A stretch of 47,487 nt of DNA from Proteobacteria bacterium HN_bin10 (GTDB taxonomy: Bacteria; Pseudomonadota; Alphaproteobacteria; Caulobacterales; Aquidulcibacteraceae). The notes under the pieces were generated by a model. It did not search any database. It was not told where the DNA came from and worked only from the letters and a program-made list of their open reading frames with translations. The position numbers and the translations under genes are program-made. The stretch is from the NCBI GenBank assembly GCA_002083515.1, contig LWDN01000057.1, forward strand, positions 1 through 47,487, read 5' to 3'. How positions within the stretch are numbered: position 1 is the stretch's first letter; each line of letters begins with the position of its first letter. Of this stretch, positions 16,614 through 26,569 are shown piece by piece.

Positions 16614-18047
16614 ATGAAATACGGCGTGCGTCTCTTGATCGGGGCCGGCCTTATGGCCGCGGCCGGATCGTGCGCGGGACGCAATCTGCCGCCCGAGCCC
16701 GACTCTTATGTCGCTGCTGACGCCATTGGCGCCGAACGGGCGGCGGAGATCGCCGCTTCTCCGGCTGCGACCTGGCTCGACGATCTCAATTCAACCGAGA
16801 TGTCGGTGCTCGCGCGCGAAGCGCTCGCCGGCAGCCCGGATCTGCAGATCGTCGAGGCGCGCTATCGCGCCGCGCGTTGGCGCGCCCGCGGCGCTTTCGG
16901 GGGCAACCTGCTGCCGAGCCTGAGCATTGGCGTCGACGGCGCCCGCACCGAGACGCCGACCGCAACAGACGAGCGCATCCGCACTGAGTTGATGACGTCG
17001 AGTGTCGTGGCCAACTGGGAGATCGACCTCTGGGGACGCCTCACCTCGCGCGCGCTGGCGGCGGATTTGAGCGCCGACGCCGCCAAGGACGATCTCGACG
17101 ATGCGCGCCTCTCGGTCGCCGGCCAAGCGGCGCGCGCTTGGGTCGATCTGGTCGAAGCGCAGCAATTGCTCGCGCTCGCGCAAGAAGACTTACAAACGCG
17201 CGAACGCGCGCTCGAACTGACGCAACGCCGCTACGATGCAGGCATCGCGACGTCGCTGTCGCTGCGCACCGCGCGCAGCCAAGTCGCGTCAGCGCGCGCT
17301 TTCGAAGCGCAAGCGCAAGATCAATTGCTGATTTCCTCGCGCCGCCTGCAGGAGCTGATGGGCCGCTATCCGGACGGCACGCTGCGCGCGCAAGGCGAGT
17401 TGCCTCAGCTCGGCGAACTCGCTGCCGCCGGCGCGCCCACCGATCTGCTGGAACGCCGCCCCGACGTGCTCGCGTCCGAAAATCGCATGCGGGCAGCCGG
17501 GTTCCGCATGCACGAGGCGCGCGCCGCCATGCTGCCGCGCCTGACGTTGACCGGAACGGCGGGCTTGACCGACAGCGGCCCCAACCCGTCGATCAACAAT
17601 ATCGACGACAGCGCCAACATGATCTCCAACATCGTCGCCGGACTGACCATGCCGATCTTCAACGGCGGCGCGCTGCTCTCGGAGTCGCGCGCTTCCGCCG
17701 CCGATCGCCGCGCCGCCGCGGCGGAGTACGTGCGCACAGCCCTCGCCGCCTGGCGCGAGGTCGAAGGCGCCATCAGCGCCGACCAGAGCCTCGAAGTGCG
17801 CGAGGCTCAGTTCGGCATCGCCGCTGACGAAGCCCGAGAGGCGCAAGCGCTGGCGGAGCGCGAGTACGCGCGCGGCGTCGCGACGCTGTTCGAACTGATT
17901 GACGCCTACACGCGCCGGATCGATGCAGAGCGCGGCCTGATCACCGCCCGCGCCACGCGCGTCTCAAACCGCATCTCCTACCACGTCGCCCTCGGCGGCG
18001 GCGCCCGCTCCGGCGGCATCGACGAAGACCGGGAAATCACGCCATGA
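16614..18047 (+). CDS. Outer-membrane efflux lipoprotein (NodT/OprM family)
   Basis: The 477-residue product has a signal peptide ending AAAGSC (lipobox-like, Cys about residue 20). Two OEP repeats follow; recognisable are RWRARGAFGGNLLPSL, WEIDLWGRL, LLERRPDVLASENRMRAAGF and MPIFNGG. It forms the outer-membrane duct of a tripartite pump. GAGGG lies 7 bases before the ATG. It is the first gene of the efflux operon; its stop overlaps the start of the adaptor gene (ATGA). Confidence 0.92.
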   Translation: MKYGVRLLIGAGLMAAAGSCAGRNLPPEPDSYVAADAIGAERAAEIAASPAATWLDDLNSTEMSVLAREALAGSPDLQIVEARYRAARWRARGAFGGNLLPSLSIGVDGARTETPTATDERIRTELMTSSVVANWEIDLWGRLTSRALAADLSADAAKDDLDDARLSVAGQAARAWVDLVEAQQLLALAQEDLQTRERALELTQRRYDAGIATSLSLRTARSQVASARAFEAQAQDQLLISSRRLQELMGRYPDGTLRAQGELPQLGELAAAGAPTDLLERRPDVLASENRMRAAGFRMHEARAAMLPRLTLTGTAGLTDSGPNPSINNIDDSANMISNIVAGLTMPIFNGGALLSESRASAADRRAAAAEYVRTALAAWREVEGAISADQSLEVREAQFGIAADEAREAQALAEREYARGVATLFELIDAYTRRIDAERGLITARATRVSNRISYHVALGGGARSGGIDEDREITP

Positions 18048-19330
18048 ACAAGATGGACCTCAACATGATGTCGCAAGCCGCGCCGGATGAAGAGAACCGC
18101 CCCAAAGGCATGCTGGGCGCGCTCAAGCGCTTCGCGATCTTCGCGGCGCCGCTGGTGGTTATCGTCGGCGGCGGCGCGCTGCTGGCGCTGATGATCGCCA
18201 CGGGCCCGAAGGCCAAGGAAAAAGGCGAGGCGCCGCACCCGCCGGCGGTGCAGTTCGCGGTGGCGCATGCACGCCCGACGACAATTTCGATCAACGTGCA
18301 GGGCGAGGCGCGTCCGCGCGTCGAAGCCACGCTCGCGGCCCAGGTGGCGGGACGTCTGGTGTGGGCGAGTCCGAAATACGCCGAAGGCGGATCGTTCACC
18401 GAAGGCGAAGTCATCGCCCGCATCGACGCGGCCGATTACCAACTCGCCGTCGTGCGCGCGCGCGCGCAGGTGGCGCAGGCGCAAGAAGCGCTCGCGCGCG
18501 AGGAAGCAGAGTCCGAGCTTGCGCGACAGGACTGGGCGGCGCTCGGCCGGGGCGATCCCCCGCCGCTTGCCGTGCGCGAACCGCAATTGGCGCAGGCGCG
18601 CGCGCAAGTCGCCGCCGCCGAAGCAGCGCTGCGTTCGGCTGAACTCGATCTCAACCGCGCCTCGATCCGCGCGCCGTTCACCGGACGTCTGCGCGAACGG
18701 CGCGCCAATGTCGGCGACTATGTCGGCCCCGGCTCGCCAGTGGCTGTCATGTTCGCGACCGACGCGATGGAAATCAGGGTGCCGCTGACGGATGCTGACT
18801 TGGCCTCGATGCGCTTGCCGGTCGGGTTCACAGCCACAACAGCAAACCCCGGCCCGTCCGCGCATGTCACCAGCGTCACCGGCGGGCGCATCCGCGCCTG
18901 GGAAGGTCGCTTGGTGCGCACCGAAGCGTCTGTCGATGCGCGCACGCGCCTCGTTTATGGCGTCGTGCAGGTGCGCGATCCATTCAATGTGCGCAACTCC
19001 GCTCCCCTCGCGCCGGGCATGTTCGTGTCGGCCAGGCTGGAGGGCTCGAACCGCGAAACCCTGGTCGCCGCCCCCCGCAGCGCGCTCAAGCGCAACGAGT
19101 TCGTCTATGTGGTGACTGCCGACAACACCATCGACGTACGCCAGGTGCGTCCCGCGCAAACCACCGCCGACGAAGTGCTCTTCCGGGAGGGCGTCGCGGA
19201 TGGCGAACGAGTCGTCGTTTCGGTCTTGACCTCGCCGCGCCAAGGCATGGCGGTAACGCCGATCGACCGCGCCGGCGAAAGCACAGCGCCTGCGCCGGCG
19301 GCGCAGCAGGAATTGGATATTCGTGAGTAA
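18044..19330 (+). CDS. RND efflux periplasmic adaptor (membrane fusion protein)
   Basis: The 428-residue product has one N-terminal membrane helix (FAIFAAPLVVIVGGGALLAL). The HlyD-like lipoyl half-motifs flank a coiled-coil hairpin (ARAQVAQAQEALAREEAESE; AQVAAAEAALRSAELDLNRA) followed by SIRAPFTGRL, the classic adaptor motif. It bridges the RND pump and the outer-membrane duct. Translational coupling to the upstream gene (ATGA) and 39 bases to the pump gene indicate one operon. Confidence 0.93.
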   Translation: MNKMDLNMMSQAAPDEENRPKGMLGALKRFAIFAAPLVVIVGGGALLALMIATGPKAKEKGEAPHPPAVQFAVAHARPTTISINVQGEARPRVEATLAAQVAGRLVWASPKYAEGGSFTEGEVIARIDAADYQLAVVRARAQVAQAQEALAREEAESELARQDWAALGRGDPPPLAVREPQLAQARAQVAAAEAALRSAELDLNRASIRAPFTGRLRERRANVGDYVGPGSPVAVMFATDAMEIRVPLTDADLASMRLPVGFTATTANPGPSAHVTSVTGGRIRAWEGRLVRTEASVDARTRLVYGVVQVRDPFNVRNSAPLAPGMFVSARLEGSNRETLVAAPRSALKRNEFVYVVTADNTIDVRQVRPAQTTADEVLFREGVADGERVVVSVLTSPRQGMAVTPIDRAGESTAPAPAAQQELDIRE

Positions 19331-19369
19331 CGACGACCTCGCCGCGGCGAGGAACAAAGGACTGGTCGT

Positions 19370-22300
19370 ATGCTGAAAGGCCTCGTCGCCTGGTGGGGAC
19401 GCAATCCCGTCGCCGGCAATTTGCTGATGCTGTTCGCGGTCGTGGCTGGCGTCTTCTCCTTCAATCAAATGGAGAAGGAATTCTTCCCGCCCGGCAGCGA
19501 CGATGGTGTCTTCATCAACGCCGTTTGGCCTGGCGCCAGCCCCGAAGACATGGAAAGCCAGATCATCGTCCGCATCGAGGAAGCGACCGCCGACCTCGAC
19601 AACGTCGATTGGGTGCGTTCGCGTTCCGGCGAAGGCTTCGGCTGGGTGCGTCTCGCCGCCGATCCGGGCACCGATGTCGATGCGATGACCGAAGAGGTCC
19701 GCTCGCGGGTCAACTCGATCAGCGGGTTGCCGCAAGGCATCGAGCCGATTCAAGTCGCGCGCCAGGTCGGCCGCAACTGGTCGATCATTCTGGGCGTTCA
19801 CGGTCAGGTGGCGGAGCGGACTCTTCGCGATACCGCCGAGCGATTGCGCGACCGAATTTCGCTCTTGCCGGGCGGCGCCAACACCATGGTCATCGGCGTG
19901 CGTACGCCGGAAGTATCCATCGAGGTCTCCGAGGCTTCGCTGCAGGCGTATGGCCTGACATTCGACGAAGTAGCGCGCGCCGTGCGCTCAAACTCGATCA
20001 ATGTCGGCGCCGGCAACGTGCGGACCGCGGACGGCAATTTCCAGCTTCAGGCGCGCAACCTCGCCGACAGCGAACTCGACTTCGAGAACATCATCATCCG
20101 GCAGACGCCGGACGGCGGCGCTATCCGCGTCGGCGATGTCGCCACCGTGATCGACGGCTTCGAGGACACTAACCTCTATTCCCGCATGAACGGCGAACCG
20201 TCGGCTCTGATCTCGCTGCAGACAGCCGACCAGTTCAACATTTGGGAAACCAACAAGGCGGTGCAGGAAGCCCTGGCCGATTTCCGCGCCGAACTGCCCG
20301 CGGGCGTGCAAGTAACGACCATCTATAACGAGAGCGAAGACTACAACGCGCTGCTCGGCATCCTGTTCCAGAACGCCGCACAGGGCTTTTTCCTGATCTT
20401 CTTCCTGCTGCTGCTGACGCTGCATCCGAAGGTCGCGTTCTGGTCGACTTTGGGCGTGATGACCGCGTTCGCCGGATCGTTCTTCATCCTGCCCTATGTC
20501 GACGTTTCTCTGAATTTCATGAGCGTGTTCGGCTTCCTGCTGGTTCTCGGCATCATGGTCGACGACGCCATTATCGTCGGCGAAGCCGTCTACGAACGCG
20601 CCGAACGCGGCCACCACGGCGCGGATTCCGCCATCCTCGCCACGCAATTGGTGTTGAAGCCGCTGGTGGCTTCGGTGTTCGTCACCATGATCGCCTTCAG
20701 CCCGATGATGCTGCTCGAAGGCGATGTCCGCCAATTCACGCGCGCGATCTCAATCGTGGTCATGTCGACATTGGTGTTCTCGCTGATCGAGAGCCTCATC
20801 ATCCTGCCGGCGCACTTGGCGCACGTGAAGAAACCGGATCCGCAAGGACAAGGTCTGGTTAGTCAGCTCATGCGGGTGCAGCAGAAGTGCGCGCATTCGG
20901 TGCTGTGGGTGGCCCAGCATCTGCACGGACCGCTGGTGCGCACCGCCGTCAAGTTCCGCTACCTCACCTGGGCGATTTTCCTCGTCATCATGGTGCTCGG
21001 TGTCGGCCTGATGATTTCAGGGCGGGTCAAGCAGACCTTCATGCCGGAAGTCGAGGGCGACTTCATGCAGGCGTCGATCACGCTGCCGCAGACGACGCCG
21101 TTCTCACGCATGGAACAGGTGGCCGAACAACTCGACGCAGCGCGCCGCGCGCTCGAAGAGGAAACCACAGAACAAGCCGTCGAAGATCCGAACACCGGAG
21201 CGATGTCGCGCGGGGTCGTTCGTTCCTGGAGCCAGTCGATCGAGGAGAACTCGATCCGCGCCTATGTCGGCCTGACGCCGCCCGAAACGCGCCCTGAACT
21301 GCGCTCGCGCGAAATCACTGAGCGGCTTGAGGAATTGCTGGGCGAAGTGCCCGACGCCGACGAGATCAGTTTCTCGCTGTCTGGCTCCGGCTCCCCCTCA
21401 ATCGACCTCGCCTTGATGGGCGAGAACAAGGAGGACTTGGAAGCCGCCGTCGAAGAGGTGAAGGCGCGTCTGCTGCAATTCGCCGACGTCACCAGCGTCC
21501 GCGACAGCCAGGACGCCGCCAACGAAGAGCTGCGCTTCACGTTGCTGCCCGGCGCTGAACAACTCGGCATCACGCTGAGCGACGTGACGCGCCAAGTGCG
21601 GCAAGCCTATTTCGGCGACGAAGTGCAACGTCTTCCGCGCGAAGGCGACGACGTCCGGGTCTATGTGCGTTATCCGCGCGACGACCGCCGCACGCTCGAG
21701 AGCCTCGGCTCCTTCCGTATCCGCACCAGCGACGGCCGTGAAGTGCCGTTGGCCGCGGTCGCGACTTGGGAGTTCGCGCCGGGCGTTACCGGCCTCGATC
21801 GCCGCCAGCGCATGAGTTCCATCCTGGTCACCGCCGATCTGGTCAACGCCGAGGGCCGCCAGGAAATCATGCGAACCCTCGATCAGGAATTCTGGCCGAG
21901 CTTCGAGCAACGCTACTCGACGGTGTCGCGCCGCGCTATTGGCGAAGCCGAGGGCCAAGCCGAATTCATGGCCAATCTAACGCGGCTGATGCTGCTCGCA
22001 TTCGCAGCCATCTACTTCCTGCTGGCGGTCACGTTCCGTTCCTATGCGCAGCCGCTGATGATCCTCTGCGTCATCCCCTTCTCGATCGTAGGGGCGCTGC
22101 TGGGGCACTTGGCGTTCGGGATCAGCTTTGCGCTGTTCTCGTGGCTCGGCATGATCGCGGCCATTGGCGTCGTCGTTAACGACAACGTCGTGCTCGTCGA
22201 CCGCTGCAATCAGATCCGCGGCTATTTCGCCTTGCGCCTCAAGGGCTCAGGCCCGGCCTTGGCGGAAGATAGCGGCTGGGAACCGCACGAGATCGTGCTG

Positions 22301-22798
22301 CCAAACGGCCAGACAGTCGAATACGTCGGCATCGCTCCCGATCTCGAACCGCACGAGGAGATGATCATCGAGGGCGCGCAGTCCGGCTTCCAGCGCGGCC
22401 CCATCGAACTCAAGGCTTCATCGCAGATGAACGACAGCCCCGAGCACACCGAACGCGCGCAGGAGCTCGAGTCCATGGGTTTCCAGATCATGCGCGTAAA
22501 GGCCGAGGCCGGCATCACGCATGCCTCTGTCTCGCGCTTCCGGCAGATCTTCCTGACCTCGGTCACCGAATTCGTCGGCACCTCGCCGATGATCCTGGAA
22601 AATGCCGCCATCGTGCAATTCCTGAAGCCGATGGTGATCAGTTTGGCCTTCGGCGTGCTCATCTGCATGCCGGCGACCTTGATCCTGACGCCCGCCTTCT
22701 ACATGATCGGCGTCGATATCAAGCGCGTGGTCGGCGGCCTGTTCGGCTTCTACGCACGCCTGTATGGGGGTCGCCGCAAGCTCGCCGCGGCGGAATAA
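19370..22798 (+). CDS. RND efflux transporter permease with extended cytoplasmic loop
   Basis: The 1142-residue pump has the RND architecture: N-terminal helix and porter domain (WPGASPEDMESQIIVRIEEA), central helices with the proton-relay GIMVDDAIIVGEAVYERAERG, and a second half with VVVNDNVVLVDR. It is about 100 residues longer than usual. The extra stretch is hydrophilic and lies between about residues 953 and 1044, in the loop between the VNDN helix and ASVSRFRQIFLTSVTEFVG. Substrate is unknown; the HAE-type drug or lipid exporters are the nearest group. Confidence 0.92.
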   Translation: MLKGLVAWWGRNPVAGNLLMLFAVVAGVFSFNQMEKEFFPPGSDDGVFINAVWPGASPEDMESQIIVRIEEATADLDNVDWVRSRSGEGFGWVRLAADPGTDVDAMTEEVRSRVNSISGLPQGIEPIQVARQVGRNWSIILGVHGQVAERTLRDTAERLRDRISLLPGGANTMVIGVRTPEVSIEVSEASLQAYGLTFDEVARAVRSNSINVGAGNVRTADGNFQLQARNLADSELDFENIIIRQTPDGGAIRVGDVATVIDGFEDTNLYSRMNGEPSALISLQTADQFNIWETNKAVQEALADFRAELPAGVQVTTIYNESEDYNALLGILFQNAAQGFFLIFFLLLLTLHPKVAFWSTLGVMTAFAGSFFILPYVDVSLNFMSVFGFLLVLGIMVDDAIIVGEAVYERAERGHHGADSAILATQLVLKPLVASVFVTMIAFSPMMLLEGDVRQFTRAISIVVMSTLVFSLIESLIILPAHLAHVKKPDPQGQGLVSQLMRVQQKCAHSVLWVAQHLHGPLVRTAVKFRYLTWAIFLVIMVLGVGLMISGRVKQTFMPEVEGDFMQASITLPQTTPFSRMEQVAEQLDAARRALEEETTEQAVEDPNTGAMSRGVVRSWSQSIEENSIRAYVGLTPPETRPELRSREITERLEELLGEVPDADEISFSLSGSGSPSIDLALMGENKEDLEAAVEEVKARLLQFADVTSVRDSQDAANEELRFTLLPGAEQLGITLSDVTRQVRQAYFGDEVQRLPREGDDVRVYVRYPRDDRRTLESLGSFRIRTSDGREVPLAAVATWEFAPGVTGLDRRQRMSSILVTADLVNAEGRQEIMRTLDQEFWPSFEQRYSTVSRRAIGEAEGQAEFMANLTRLMLLAFAAIYFLLAVTFRSYAQPLMILCVIPFSIVGALLGHLAFGISFALFSWLGMIAAIGVVVNDNVVLVDRCNQIRGYFALRLKGSGPALAEDSGWEPHEIVLPNGQTVEYVGIAPDLEPHEEMIIEGAQSGFQRGPIELKASSQMNDSPEHTERAQELESMGFQIMRVKAEAGITHASVSRFRQIFLTSVTEFVGTSPMILENAAIVQFLKPMVISLAFGVLICMPATLILTPAFYMIGVDIKRVVGGLFGFYARLYGGRRKLAAAE

Positions 22799-22822
22799 CG
22801 GACAACACTTGGAGGGAAGTAG

Positions 22823-24886
22823 ATGATGATGTTGACCCGCCGCGCTCTTGGCGCGTCGTCAGTCGCGCTATTGGCCGGCTGCGCCACCGGCGCCGCGACC
22901 GAGGAAACGCCGGTTGCGGCGCGGCCGCCGGCTGCTATCGGCGCCTGGGGCTTCGATCTTAGCGGCCGCGATCTTACCGTTCGGCCCGGCGACGATTTCT
23001 TCAAATACGCCAGCGGCACGTGGGCCGCGAACACCCAGATCCCCGCCGACCGTTCGCGCTGGGGCGCCTTCGACATGCTGCGCGAGAAAGCCGACCAGGA
23101 TGTGCGGGTGATCATCGAGGAAGTCGCGCTCGCCGGCGGCGCGCCGGGATCGATCCAGCAGAAGATCGCCGACTACTACAACACGTTCCTGAACCAGGAC
23201 GCCATCGACGCCGCCGGGCTCGCGCCGATCCAACCCGAAATCGCCCAGATCACCGCCATCCGCACGCATGAAGATGCGATCCGATTGATCTCAGCGCCGG
23301 GCGTCGCCGTCACCTCTCCGATCGCGATCTTTGTCGGTCTCGATGACCGCAACCCAGACCGCTACATCTGCAACATGGTGCATGCCGGCATCGGCCTGCC
23401 GGAACGCGAATACTATCGCCGCACCGAGGATCAGTTCGTTCAGATTCGCGCCGCCTATGTCGCCAATATCGAGCGCCTCTTGACGCTTGCCGGCGAACGC
23501 GACGCCGCGCGCAAGGCGCGGGCAGTGATGGCGTTCGAAACCCGCATCGCCGAATTGCATTGGCCGGTGGCCGATCGCCGTGATCGCGACCGCACCTACA
23601 ATCTGAAAACGCGCGCCGAGCTGCGCGCCTTGGCGCCGCGTTTCCCGTGGGACGCGGGTTTTGAAGCCGCCGGCCTCGGCGGCGTGCAGGAAGTGGTGGT
23701 CTCCGAGCTTTCGGCGATGGGCCCGCTGGCGAACTTGTTCATGGCGACGCCGGTTTCGACGCTGAAGCCCTACCTCTTGGCCGCCTTGATCCGCAACAAC
23801 GCCGCGGTGCTGCCGAAGGAGATCGACGACGCCGTGTTCGATTTCTTCGGCAAGACGCTGAACGGCCAGCCGCAACAGCGCGAGCGCTGGAAGCGCGCGG
23901 TGCAAGCGGTCAACGGAGCGCTTGGGGAAGCCATCGGCCAAATCTATGTGCAGCGGCATTTCCCACCTGCGTCGAAGTCGCAGATGCAGGAACTGGTCGA
24001 GAACCTGCGCACCGCCTACGGCCAGCGCATCGACCAATTGTCATGGATGAGCGCCGAGACCAAAGTCGCGGCGAGAGAAAAGCTCGCGGCGTTCCGGCCG
24101 AAGATCGGCTATCCGGATCGGTGGAAGGATTACTCCGCGCTGGAAGTCCGCGCCGGCGACGCCTACGGCAACAATAAGCGCCAACAAATCTTCGATTGGA
24201 ACTTCGATCTCGCCCGTCTCTCGCGTCCGACCGACAAGGATGAGTGGTTCATGACGCCGCAGACGGTGAACGCCTATTACAATCCGACCTTCAACGAGAT
24301 CGTGTTCCCGGCCGCCATCCTGCAGCCGCCGTTCTTCGATCCGAACGCCGATCCGGCCGTGAATTACGGCGCCATCGGCGGCGTCATCGGTCACGAAATG
24401 GGCCACGGCTTCGACGACCAGGGCGCCAAGTCGGATGCGCGCGGCGTGCTGCGCGATTGGTGGAACGCCGAGGATGTTCGCCGCTTCGAGGAAGTGACCG
24501 GGCGGCTCGCGGCGCAGTATGAGCAGTTCGAACCGCTGCCGGGCCTCCGCCTCAACGGCCGTCTCACGCTGGGCGAGAACATCGGCGACAATGGCGGTCT
24601 GCAGGTCGCCTACCACGCCTATCGCTTGTCGCTCGGCGGCCGCGAGGCGGCTGTGCTCGATGGCATCACCGGCGATCAGCGTTTCTTCCTTGGCTGGGCG
24701 CAGGTCTGGCGGACGCTGATGCGCGACGAAGCCATGCGCAACCAGGTGCTGAACGGTCCGCACTCGCCGGGCTATTACCGCGCCAACGGTCCGGTGCGGA
24801 ACATGGACGCCTGGTACGCGGCGTTCGACGTGCAGCCGGATGACGATCTCTACGTCGCGCCGGCCGATCGCGTGACGATCTGGTAG
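22823..24886 (+). CDS. M13 family (neprilysin/PepO-like) zinc metallopeptidase lipoprotein
   Basis: The 687-residue product has the M13 signatures: PGDDFFKYASGTWAANTQIP near the N-terminus, NAYYNPTFNEIVFPAAILQP, zinc motif VIGHEMGHGFDDQG (HExxH) and GENIGDNGGLQ (ExxxD). The N-terminus has TRRALG and ends LLAGC, so a lipoprotein, possibly exported by Tat. GGAGGGAAG precedes the first ATG. It lies 24 bases after the pump gene and is probably the last gene of that operon, ending at a strong terminator. Confidence 0.93.
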   Translation: MMMLTRRALGASSVALLAGCATGAATEETPVAARPPAAIGAWGFDLSGRDLTVRPGDDFFKYASGTWAANTQIPADRSRWGAFDMLREKADQDVRVIIEEVALAGGAPGSIQQKIADYYNTFLNQDAIDAAGLAPIQPEIAQITAIRTHEDAIRLISAPGVAVTSPIAIFVGLDDRNPDRYICNMVHAGIGLPEREYYRRTEDQFVQIRAAYVANIERLLTLAGERDAARKARAVMAFETRIAELHWPVADRRDRDRTYNLKTRAELRALAPRFPWDAGFEAAGLGGVQEVVVSELSAMGPLANLFMATPVSTLKPYLLAALIRNNAAVLPKEIDDAVFDFFGKTLNGQPQQRERWKRAVQAVNGALGEAIGQIYVQRHFPPASKSQMQELVENLRTAYGQRIDQLSWMSAETKVAAREKLAAFRPKIGYPDRWKDYSALEVRAGDAYGNNKRQQIFDWNFDLARLSRPTDKDEWFMTPQTVNAYYNPTFNEIVFPAAILQPPFFDPNADPAVNYGAIGGVIGHEMGHGFDDQGAKSDARGVLRDWWNAEDVRRFEEVTGRLAAQYEQFEPLPGLRLNGRLTLGENIGDNGGLQVAYHAYRLSLGGREAAVLDGITGDQRFFLGWAQVWRTLMRDEAMRNQVLNGPHSPGYYRANGPVRNMDAWYAAFDVQPDDDLYVAPADRVTIW

Positions 24887-24912
24887 AACAACGCGCACAA
24901 ACGGGAAAACTG

Positions 24913-24941
24913 AAGGGAGCGGCTTTGGCCGCTCCCTTTTT
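24913..24941 (+). terminator. Rho-independent terminator after the M13 peptidase
   Basis: GGGAGCGGC (24915-24923), loop TTTG, GCCGCTCCC (24928-24936), then five T. Flanking AA and TT extend the stem to 11 pairs. It ends the efflux/peptidase operon and lies at the 3' end of the convergent DUF1801 gene. Confidence 0.9.
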
Positions 24942-25342
24942 CATTCCGGGTATTTCTTCGCCATCCTCTTCCAGCCGTTCACGGCGATCTGGCGCAGGAC
25001 CTTCTCATCGACGTCGGCAAGCTTGTTGATGTAGAGGCAGCTCCGCCCGGTCTTGTGCTTGCCGAGAGCCTTCATCAACGGCTCATTATCGTAACCGTCC
25101 ATGATGTAGAGGACGAGATTGGCCTTGCGCGGCGAGAACCCGATGCGCGGCCACTTGCCCGACAGTGTCGGATACTCGCCGTAGCCAATGATGGACGGCC
25201 CCCACATCGCCGGCTTCTCGCCGGTGATCTCGCGGAACATCTTGTCGACGGCCTTCGCGTCCTTGCGGCGCGTCTCGTCGTCCACCGCGGCAATGAAGGC
25301 GGCCACGGACGCCTTGGTTTTCTGGGTCTTGGGCTCGGCCAT
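24941..25342 (-). CDS. DUF1801 domain protein
   Basis: The 133-residue product has the DUF1801 (YdhG-like) pattern: ASVAAFIAAVDDETRRKDA, MWGPSIIGYGEY, FSPRKANLVLYI and C-LYINKLADVDEKVLRQI. The fold is known but the function is not. It is the last gene of the minus-strand run, 26 bases after the TIR gene. Confidence 0.87.
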   Translation of the reverse strand: MAEPKTQKTKASVAAFIAAVDDETRRKDAKAVDKMFREITGEKPAMWGPSIIGYGEYPTLSGKWPRIGFSPRKANLVLYIMDGYDNEPLMKALGKHKTGRSCLYINKLADVDEKVLRQIAVNGWKRMAKKYPE

Positions 25343-25368
25343 GGACTTTACCTCACGGTGCGAGTTGG

Positions 25369-26136
25369 CTATTGCCCCGCGATCTCAGTCAAGATGTTGC
25401 AGAAAGCGGCGGGCGCGTTGCCCTGGCTGCACGCCATATTGCCCATGCTGAAAACGAAAATGATGATCGCCACCAGCGGGAAGATCACGCCGATGGCGCG
25501 GGTGATGAACATGGAGAGCGAGAACGGTTCGCGCCGTGAATGGGCGGCGGCGCGCGGCGCCTCCGCGTCCATGCTGCTAGCGCCGCCAAGATGTAGGCTG
25601 CCGCCGGCGGGAACCTCGATCCGGTTCGGTTCACCGCCGCCGCCCACCTGAATGTTGACGTTCTCCATGGTCACGCCCTGCAGCTTGATGCCGGGCGCTT
25701 CGAAATGCGCCGGGCGCGGCGCCAGCGGGATCGGCTCGCTGCGCACGATCGCTTGCACGACGCCGAGGAAATGTTGGAAGCGCGGATCGTCGGCGGCGCC
25801 GCTCCACGCGGCGAGATCGGCATATTGCGTCTCGCCGAAGCCGAGCGGCGGCGAGACGAGATCGAGCCGAACCGGCGCCAGAATCTTGCGCGCCTGGCCG
25901 TGCGTCGCCTCCTCCATCACCCAAGAGCCCTGCTCGTGATCGACGCTGTCTTGCGTCCACACCGCAACCACGCACTTCGCGGCGCCGAGTTGCTTGGCGA
26001 TCTCCGCGCGCCAGGAGGTGGAGGGCTGAATGCCCTCATCCCACCAGACATCGAGGCCGGCAGCGCGGAGATGTTCCACCAACGGCCGCACGCGATCGGC
26101 GTCGGATTTCTTGTAGGAGATGAAGACGTCTGGCAT
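25369..26136 (-). CDS. TIR domain protein with C-terminal membrane anchor
   Basis: The 255-residue product begins with a TIR domain (MPDVFISYKKSDADRVRPLV; WWDEGI; VVAVWT; SWVMEE). Glu76 lies four residues after Trp72, the spacing of the catalytic Glu in NAD-cleaving TIR proteins. A Gly/beta-rich linker (about 145-200) leads to one membrane helix (about 209-231) and a short tail with two Cys. Bacterial TIR domains often deplete NAD or make cADPR-type signals in phage defence; activity here is inferred. It sits 12 bases after the small helical gene, at the tail of the transhydrogenase run, whose enzyme binds NAD(P). Confidence 0.85.
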   Translation of the reverse strand: MPDVFISYKKSDADRVRPLVEHLRAAGLDVWWDEGIQPSTSWRAEIAKQLGAAKCVVAVWTQDSVDHEQGSWVMEEATHGQARKILAPVRLDLVSPPLGFGETQYADLAAWSGAADDPRFQHFLGVVQAIVRSEPIPLAPRPAHFEAPGIKLQGVTMENVNIQVGGGGEPNRIEVPAGGSLHLGGASSMDAEAPRAAAHSRREPFSLSMFITRAIGVIFPLVAIIIFVFSMGNMACSQGNAPAAFCNILTEIAGQ

Positions 26137-26148
26137 TCGTCCACCCAG

Positions 26149-26466
26149 CTATTTCTTGCCGAACAACTTACCGACAAGTCCGCCAACCGGACCTGCGGCC
26201 TTCAGCGCGTCGGCAACAGGTCCCTCCGCCAGCAGCTTATCCTTGCCTGCTTCAACGAGCTTGTCCGTGAATTGCGAGATGATCTCTTCTCGGATCTCGG
26301 TGTCGGCGGCCACCCGTTGCGCGACATTGCCGCCCTCTTTCATGTGTGCGGCCAACGATTTAACGACCCTGCTGGTGCTTTCACCGTCGAGTCCGACGGA
26401 CTCTCCGACCTGCGACACGGCTTGATCGCCGAGCGCTTCGACAATTTTGTTCACGTCAATGTTCAT
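26149..26466 (-). CDS. Small helical protein, DUF937-like
   Basis: The 105-residue product opens MNIDVNKIVEALGDQAVSQV and is helical throughout, ending in a Gly/Lys-rich GGLVGKLFGKK. The N-terminal half (LGDQAVSQVGESVGLD, then STSRVVKSLAAHM) resembles DUF937, but I am not certain. AGGAGG lies at ideal distance before the ATG at 26466, which excludes the longer frame. The start-to-stop gap to the TIR gene is 12 bases, so the two are likely co-expressed. Confidence 0.65.
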   Translation of the reverse strand: MNIDVNKIVEALGDQAVSQVGESVGLDGESTSRVVKSLAAHMKEGGNVAQRVAADTEIREEIISQFTDKLVEAGKDKLLAEGPVADALKAAGPVGGLVGKLFGKK

Positions 26467-26569
26467 GGCTGCCTCCTGGGGCGCCCCCAAGCGCAGCGGC
26501 CTAGCAGAGCTCAAAGCGCGGGCACAGTGTCTGCTTGTTCATGGTGGAGGTGAGGCGAGCGGAGCGACC

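Noticed and set aside
17978..19801. Long open frame opposite the OMF/adaptor/pump genes
   Set aside because: It is antisense to strong family matches, with Arg/His-rich low-complexity product typical of a GC-rich shadow frame.
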